This document shows, one piece after another, positions 6,011 to 10,287 of a stretch of DNA of 10,287 nt. Position 1 is the stretch's first letter. Each line of letters begins with the position of its first letter. The DNA lies in assembly GCA_045648785.1 (NCBI GenBank), contig JAZROP010000011.1, positions 1 to 10,287 of the forward strand, in the 5' to 3' direction. The position numbers and the translations under genes were made by a program. The stretch comes from RGIG7450 sp045648785. GTDB taxonomy: Bacteria; Bacillota; Clostridia; RUG12999. The notes beneath the pieces are model-generated. The model saw only the letters and a list, made by a program, of their open reading frames with translations, did not search any database and was not told where the DNA came from.

Positions 6011-6892
6011 TTATACACTTAAATATTTTCTGACGGAAAGGGTGCTTCCGATTGCACCGATTACGCCGCCGGCAAAAATGAACACAACTATTAGAAGCGC
6101 TGAAATTACGCCAATTTCAACAAGGTTAAAAAGTCCAAAAAACGAAGTCCACCAGCTGAAAAATGCACCATATGCAAAGCGGGCGGGGAGGTAGGCAATA
6201 AGACCGCCTATAATACCGACGATGGTACCTTCAATGATGAACGGACTACGAATAAAACGATTGGTTGCTCCTACCGATTTCATTATATCAATTTCGCGTT
6301 TTCTATTCATGAGAGTAAGCTTGATTGTGTTGGAAATTATAAAAATTGCAACAAGTGCAAAAACTATCATAGCAATAATGCTTACATTTCTTGCGATGCC
6401 TGTAAATGAAATAATTCCGTTTAAAACATCGGTTCTGTTGGAAACCATAACAATGCCCGGAATTTGAGAAAGTGCCTGTTCAACAGACAAAGCACTGTCC
6501 ACATCAACAAGGGAAATCTTGTAGTAATAATGGAGGGGGTTATCATCTTCAAGTCCGGCAAAAAAAGCTGCATCATCATATGTACTTTCCAGACTTTTTA
6601 GTGCTTCCTCCTTGGTGGCGAAAACTGCTGACTTTATATTTTCTACAGCTGAAATATCCGACTCAAGAGCGCGGGCAGCATCTTCGGAATATGATAAGTC
6701 CACAAATGCGTGAACTTCAAAGCTTGCCTCGAGCTGCTCTGAGATAAAGCTCAGATTTGTGCCAAAAACTATTGCAAGGCCTAAAAGAAGCATTGAAAAA
6801 ATAATTGTGGATACACTGATGATTACCATAAGCTTGTTGCGGAAAATGCCGGAAAAAGCCTGTTTAAGATAGTACTTAAAATTATTAAACAT
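6011..6892 (-). CDS. ftsX: Cell division ABC-type membrane subunit FtsX
   Basis: Membrane half of the FtsEX complex, which transmits FtsE ATP hydrolysis across the membrane to activate wall hydrolases at the septum. The 293-aa protein has the FtsX layout: cytoplasmic N-terminus, TM1 (21-43), a large extracellular domain (44-165), then TM2 (169-190), TM3 (217-238) and TM4 (258-283). The conserved NRKREIDIMKSVGATNRFI segment (196-214) lies in the cytoplasmic loop that meets FtsE. Length and topology separate it from the larger MacB/LolC permeases. The ATG overlaps the ftsE stop by 8 nt with a GGAGGAGG site inside ftsE, implying coupled translation. The next gene encodes the probable extracellular partner. 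Confidence 0.95.
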   Translation of the reverse strand: MFNNFKYYLKQAFSGIFRNKLMVIISVSTIIFSMLLLGLAIVFGTNLSFISEQLEASFEVHAFVDLSYSEDAARALESDISAVENIKSAVFATKEEALKSLESTYDDAAFFAGLEDDNPLHYYYKISLVDVDSALSVEQALSQIPGIVMVSNRTDVLNGIISFTGIARNVSIIAMIVFALVAIFIISNTIKLTLMNRKREIDIMKSVGATNRFIRSPFIIEGTIVGIIGGLIAYLPARFAYGAFFSWWTSFFGLFNLVEIGVISALLIVVFIFAGGVIGAIGSTLSVRKYLSV

Positions 6893-7562
6893 AGCTGATT
6901 TCCTCCTCCGGACAGTTTACAATACCATTTTCTATGCAAATAACACGCTTTTGCATTTGGTCGACAATATTCTGGGCGTGAGTAACCATTAAAATGGTGG
7001 TGCCCTGCTTGTTTATATGATCTAAAATGGACATAATTTCCCATGCAGTGTCATTGTCCAGATTACCTGTAGGCTCGTCTGCAATAAGAATATGAGGCTT
7101 GTTTGCAAGTGCGCGTGCAATACCTACCCTTTGCTGTTCACCGCCCGAGAGCTGATCCGGATAGGATTTAGCCTTGCTGGTAAGTCCCACCATGCCTAAA
7201 ACATCGGGAACGCGTCTGCGGATTTGTCTGCTGCTGGCACCAACAACTTCCATTGCAAAGGATACATTTTCATAAACTGTTTTTTTGGGAAGAAGGCGGA
7301 AATCCTGAAAAACTATTCCCATACTTCTGCGAAGGTAGGGGATTTTTTTTGCAGGAAGAGAGGTGACATCAAAATCGGCAACGGTAATTTTACCGCTGTC
7401 GGGAGACTCCTCACGAGTAATTAGTTTGGTAAGAGTAGATTTACCGGCTCCACTGGGTCCGGTAATAAAAACAAATTCGCCTTTGTTTATGTGAAAAGTA
7501 GCGTCATTTAGTGCAATGACACGGTCTTCGTATATTTTGGTAACATTTTGGAAAAGTATCAT
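6885..7562 (-). CDS. ftsE: Cell division ATP-binding protein FtsE
   Basis: Cytoplasmic ATPase of FtsEX. The 225-aa protein carries a full ABC set: Walker A GPSGAGKST (35-43), Q-loop Gln86 in VFQDFRLL, signature LSGGEQQR (138-145), Walker B ILIADEP (158-164) with GNLD, and switch His195. FQDFRLLPKKTVYENV (85-100) is characteristic of FtsE rather than of general exporters. It starts at ATG 7562, with AAAGGA about 11 nt upstream, 18 nt after the regulator gene. It overlaps ftsX by 8 nt, as usual for the pair. Confidence 0.96.
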   Translation of the reverse strand: MILFQNVTKIYEDRVIALNDATFHINKGEFVFITGPSGAGKSTLTKLITREESPDSGKITVADFDVTSLPAKKIPYLRRSMGIVFQDFRLLPKKTVYENVSFAMEVVGASSRQIRRRVPDVLGMVGLTSKAKSYPDQLSGGEQQRVGIARALANKPHILIADEPTGNLDNDTAWEIMSILDHINKQGTTILMVTHAQNIVDQMQKRVICIENGIVNCPEEEISYV

Positions 7563-7580
7563 ATTAAAGACAATCCTTTT

Positions 7581-8663
7581 TTAAAATTTTACTGCATTTG
7601 AAGAAAGATATTTTTTTACCATCATTGCAACTTTAAAGGTAACCGCCTGGTCAAATTCGCGCAGGTCAAGACCTGTGACCTTTTCAATCTTGTCCAGTCT
7701 GTAAACAAGGGTGTTTCTGTGGACAAAAAGCTCACGCGCGGTTTCAGATACATTGAGATTGTGCTTAAAGAATTTCTGAATGGTTAGAATAGTTTCCTGG
7801 TCTAAAACATCAAGAGTTTCTTTTTTGAATACTTCTGTGAGGAAAAGCTCGCAGAGTGTGGTCGGAAGCTGATATATCAGTCGACCAATACCAAGGTTTT
7901 CGTAATTTATAATCTGTTTGTCGATATCAAACACTTTGCCAACCTCAAGAGCAACCTGAGCTTCTTTATAGCTCAGTGCAAGGTCACGGATGTTTTCACA
8001 TACGGAACCGATACCCACATAAACCTTAACAAGTGCCTCGGTATAGAGGGTATCAACAATAGATTTAGCAATTTTTTCAAGGTCTTTACCGTCTGTTCCG
8101 TCTTTAACCTCACGGACAAGAGCAAGATAGTGCTCATCTATATTAATGATGAAGTTCTTGCCTTTTTCCGGGAAAAGATTCTGCAGAATGTCATAAATTG
8201 AGAAGTTTGCCACACCGGCAGTCTGGATTATAAACACAACACGGCTTACATCCACCGCAAGGTGAAGGTCTTTTGCTTTTATAAGAATATCGCCGGGAAG
8301 GATATTATCCATGAGAATGTTTTTTACAAGATTTGTCTTGTCATATTTTTCATCGTGAAGGGTTTTGATATTGGAAAGAGTAATGGCAAGAACGCTGCAA
8401 CATGTTCTTGCAACCTCATCCGAGCCTTCACAGAAAGTAATAAATTCAAGCTTGTTGCGATTACCAACAGGCTTGTAGGTAAATCCATTATAGGAATAAA
8501 ATGCGTTGGGGTCGGAATACTTTTTCAAAATAAAATCAATAGTTGCTGAATCGAGTATTCCGTAAGTGCACGCGGTAAGACTGCCGTTTGAATCAATAAC
8601 TCCCATACGGCGGTTATATAAATCCTTTAACTGTAATATGACATTCTGGTAAATTCTACTCAT
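7581..8663 (-). CDS. PucR/CdaR-family transcriptional regulator heading the ftsEX operon
   Basis: DNA-binding regulator in the family of CdaR (sugar diacids) and PucR (purine catabolism); its ligand is unknown. The 360-aa protein has three visible parts: an N-terminal sensor-like region (1-110, GVIDSNGSLTAC and several Cys), a CdaR GGDEF-like middle domain (about 135-245, ending VYVGIGSVCENIRDLALSYK) and a C-terminal HTH_30 domain. The helix-turn-helix signature is LNVSETARELFVHRNTLVYRL (303-323), followed by KIEKVTGLDLREF. Start 8663 has AGAGGAGG upstream. It is first in the six-gene operon, so it may regulate itself and the wall genes, though no binding palindrome stands out in its leader. 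A role at the head of ftsEX is inferred only from position. Confidence 0.88.
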   Translation of the reverse strand: MSRIYQNVILQLKDLYNRRMGVIDSNGSLTACTYGILDSATIDFILKKYSDPNAFYSYNGFTYKPVGNRNKLEFITFCEGSDEVARTCCSVLAITLSNIKTLHDEKYDKTNLVKNILMDNILPGDILIKAKDLHLAVDVSRVVFIIQTAGVANFSIYDILQNLFPEKGKNFIINIDEHYLALVREVKDGTDGKDLEKIAKSIVDTLYTEALVKVYVGIGSVCENIRDLALSYKEAQVALEVGKVFDIDKQIINYENLGIGRLIYQLPTTLCELFLTEVFKKETLDVLDQETILTIQKFFKHNLNVSETARELFVHRNTLVYRLDKIEKVTGLDLREFDQAVTFKVAMMVKKYLSSNAVKF

Positions 8664-8721
8664 AGAATTAATCCTCCTCTGTAGAAAGTAGTTGCAGTGT
8701 AAAAATAATCATTCATTATAT

Positions 8722-8750
8722 ATCATAATATTTTTTTTCAGATTTTGCAA
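8722..8750 (-). promoter_or_regulatory. Promoter of the six-gene ftsEX operon
   Basis: Read on the - strand: TTGCAA (8750-8745), a 17-nt spacer rich in A, then TATGAT (8727-8722). It lies about 58 nt before the regulator start at 8663. A second TATAAT-like box at 8720-8715 lacks a matching -35. This is the only convincing promoter I see for the operon. Confidence 0.6.
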
Positions 8751-8843
8751 TAGGTTTTTTTATTATTTTTACAAAAAAAACGAAAAATCTTTAAAACTTT
8801 TGTTATTTTAATCCAAAAATCGGGCAAAAAATTAAAAAATCTC

Positions 8844-8872
8844 TTTACTATACCTGTAAAATGTGTTATCAT
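8844..8872 (+). promoter_or_regulatory. Promoter of the small gene and pncB
   Basis: TTTACT (8844-8849), a 17-nt spacer, then TATCAT (8867-8872) with a TGT extended -10. Initiation is expected near 8879, giving a leader of about 33 nt before ATG 8912, too short for a riboswitch. The rest of the 8664-8887 spacer is AT-rich DNA with homopolymer A/T runs and no gene that I can see. Confidence 0.6.
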
Positions 8873-8911
8873 ATATAATAAGAAAATATGTTTAAAAAGA
8901 GGTGCTTAGTT

Positions 8912-9187
8912 ATGGCAGAAAAAATACTTACTTTCAAAGGAAAACCGTTAATCAGACGCGACGATAAAATATATTACGGTAGCTTTGATGATGATTTCAT
9001 AATCGAGATGACAGTTATGGATACAAAGTCGGAACTCGGACATGAGGTTGCCGGAAATATTCTTATCGAGCTTAAGGATAACACAAAAACAAAGGATAAT
9101 CTTGTTAAAAAAGCTGAAAGAAACGGATTCTATAAAGCTATGGACATAGCTGAATTCTGGCTTCTTGATGCACTTGGAGAGGTATAA
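8912..9187 (+). CDS. Conserved-looking 91-aa protein of unknown function, coupled to pncB
   Basis: I do not recognise a named family. The 91-aa product is soluble, without signal peptide, membrane span, Cys or metal motif. It begins KILTFKGKPLIRRDDKIYYG (4-23), which looks like a beta-hairpin, followed by an alternating strand region (FIIEMTVMDT, NILIELKD). It ends in a helix-rich tail (VKKAERNGFYKAMDIAEFWLLDAL, 65-88). From memory it resembles unnamed hypothetical proteins of other Clostridia, so it is probably real and conserved. Start 8912 is chosen because AAGAGGTG (8897-8904) sits 7 nt upstream; ATG 8888 would place that site inside the gene and has no site of its own. The stop is 3 nt before pncB, and GGAGAGG in its last codons serves as the pncB ribosome binding site. 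Confidence 0.8.
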   Translation: MAEKILTFKGKPLIRRDDKIYYGSFDDDFIIEMTVMDTKSELGHEVAGNILIELKDNTKTKDNLVKKAERNGFYKAMDIAEFWLLDALGEV

Positions 9188-9190
9188 AAA

Positions 9191-10287
9191 ATGCTTAGAG
9201 AAGATAATCTTGCTACTTTATCGGACTTTTATGAATTTACAATGCTTGATGGTTTTTTAAATTCCGGCAAGCAGGATACCATTGCTTGTTTTGACGCTTT
9301 TTTCAGGGAAGTTCCCGATAAAGGCGGATTTGTTATAGCGGCAGGGCTTGAAAGTATTGTTAATTATCTTAACAACCTTACATTCAGTGAGCAGGATGTT
9401 GAATACTTCAGGCGCCTTAATATGTTCAGCGATAAATTTATTGACTATATCAAAAATTTTAAATTTTCCTGTGATGTCTGGGCTGTTCCAGAGGGAACAC
9501 CGATGTTCCCGGGTGAGCCGCTTGTGGTTGTTAAAGGACCTGTAGGTCAGGCACAGATTATTGAAACCATGCTTCTTTTATGCATGAACCACCAGAGCCT
9601 TATTGCAACAAAAGCGAACAGAATTGTCCGTGCAGCCGGCGGCAGAACGGTTATGGAATTTGGTGCAAGGCGCGCCCAGGGTTACAGTGCGGCTGTACTT
9701 GGCTCAAGAGCTGCATACATAGCAGGTTGCAGTTCAACATCCTGTACCATTACAGACAGGGAATATGGTATTCCCGTTTCAGGAACAATGGCACACAGCT
9801 GGGTAACACTTTTTGACTCCGAGTATGATGCATTTAAAGCATATGCTGAGCGTTATCCGGACAGTTGTGTGCTGCTTGTTGACACCTATAATGTTTTAAA
9901 AAGCGGTATCCCGAATGCGATTAAAGTGTTTGATGAGGTGCTTAAACCCCTGGGCAAGCGTCCCGTCGGCATCAGGATTGACAGTGGTGACATAACTTAT
10001 CTTACAAGAAAAGTAAGAAAAATGCTTGACGATGCAGGCTATACCGATTGTAAGATAGTTGCCTCCAACTCGCTGGATGAATATATTATCCGTGATGTTA
10101 TTATGCAGGGAGCACAGATTGACTCTTTTGGTGTCGGTGAAAGACTTATAACATCTAAATCTGAACCGGTGCTTGGCGGTGTTTATAAACTTTGCGAAAC
10201 TGAGGAAAACGGAGTGGTTTCGCCAAAAATAAAAATCAGCGAAAATGTTACAAAGGTGACGACACCATGCTTTAAGCAGGTTTACAG
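9191..10287 (+). CDS. pncB: Nicotinate phosphoribosyltransferase, 3' end cut by the window
   Basis: Joins nicotinate to PRPP, with ATP hydrolysis, to make nicotinate mononucleotide in NAD salvage. The first 365 codons are present and still open at the right edge; the long Firmicutes type usually runs to about 480-490 aa. The N-terminus LATLSDFYEFTMLDGFL (7-23) is the family opening. Visible active-site blocks are EFGARRAQG (156-164), SGTMAHSW (197-204) with the phosphorylatable His202, DTYN (231-234), RIDSGD (262-267) and SNSLDE (292-297). The start at 9191 follows GGAGAGG (9176-9182) by 8 nt. It lies 3 nt after the 91-aa gene and is expected to be expressed with it from the promoter at 8844. 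Confidence 0.95.
   Translation, partial: MLREDNLATLSDFYEFTMLDGFLNSGKQDTIACFDAFFREVPDKGGFVIAAGLESIVNYLNNLTFSEQDVEYFRRLNMFSDKFIDYIKNFKFSCDVWAVPEGTPMFPGEPLVVVKGPVGQAQIIETMLLLCMNHQSLIATKANRIVRAAGGRTVMEFGARRAQGYSAAVLGSRAAYIAGCSSTSCTITDREYGIPVSGTMAHSWVTLFDSEYDAFKAYAERYPDSCVLLVDTYNVLKSGIPNAIKVFDEVLKPLGKRPVGIRIDSGDITYLTRKVRKMLDDAGYTDCKIVASNSLDEYIIRDVIMQGAQIDSFGVGERLITSKSEPVLGGVYKLCETEENGVVSPKIKISENVTKVTTPCFKQVY

Noticed and set aside
6011..7562. MacAB/LolCDE-type transporter instead of FtsEX
   Set aside because: The permease is short with four spans and the FtsX loop motif, the ATPase has the FtsE FQDFRLL block, and a coiled-coil M23 partner follows.
8873..8911. Possible NAD-sensing riboswitch before the pncB unit
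   Set aside because: The expected leader is only about 33 nt and shows no stem structure, too short for a riboswitch.
9493..9510. GGGAACA-CCGA-TGTTCCC palindrome inside pncB
   Set aside because: A 7-bp stem in well-conserved coding sequence, with no T-run and no regulatory position.
1..10287. CRISPR array, insertion sequence, tRNA or rRNA
   Set aside because: I saw no regularly spaced repeats, transposase motifs, terminal inverted repeats or cloverleaf/rRNA signatures on either strand.

Overview
The window looks like the chromosome of a low-GC, Gram-positive anaerobe of the class Clostridia. The evidence is the AT-rich intergenic DNA, the strong GGAGG-type ribosome binding sites, the FtsEX/M23 and PucR-type gene set, and a long Firmicutes-style nicotinate phosphoribosyltransferase. 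This assignment rests on gene style and protein resemblance from memory, not on any search.

Region 1 (1-1116, + strand) is a two-gene phage-type lysis cassette: a zinc N-acetylmuramoyl-L-alanine amidase overlapping a small TcdE/phage-type holin. It ends in an unusually strong 19-bp perfect hairpin that also serves the convergent gene. It may be the right-hand end of a prophage or a stranded remnant; the left flank lies outside the window.

Region 2 (1115-3683) is a divergent pair concerned with surface sugars: a GT-A type glycosyltransferase (- strand) and UDP-glucose 6-dehydrogenase (+ strand). They start from back-to-back promoters in a 146-bp spacer. The dehydrogenase ends at a bidirectional hairpin terminator. 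A perfect 12-bp inverted repeat sits inside the glycosyltransferase coding sequence.

Region 3 (3732-8663, - strand) is a tightly packed six-gene operon. In order of transcription it holds a PucR/CdaR-type regulator, ftsE, ftsX, a secreted coiled-coil M23 peptidase, a small COG2426-type membrane protein and a short QueG-like double [4Fe-4S] protein. FtsE/FtsX are expected to form the ATP-driven membrane complex that gates the M23 peptidase for septal wall cleavage. The last two genes have no obvious wall function. The QueG-like protein is short and seems to lack a motif expected of a true epoxyqueuosine reductase.

Region 4 (8844-10287, + strand) starts from a promoter divergent to the operon. 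It carries a 91-aa protein that I cannot assign a function, followed 3 nt later by nicotinate phosphoribosyltransferase (NAD salvage), which runs off the right edge.

Most of the window is ordinary housekeeping DNA and I see no clear new defence or mobile system. The points most worth a second look are the QueG-like paralog, the small protein coupled to pncB, the regulator-headed ftsEX/M23 operon and the hairpin inside the glycosyltransferase gene.
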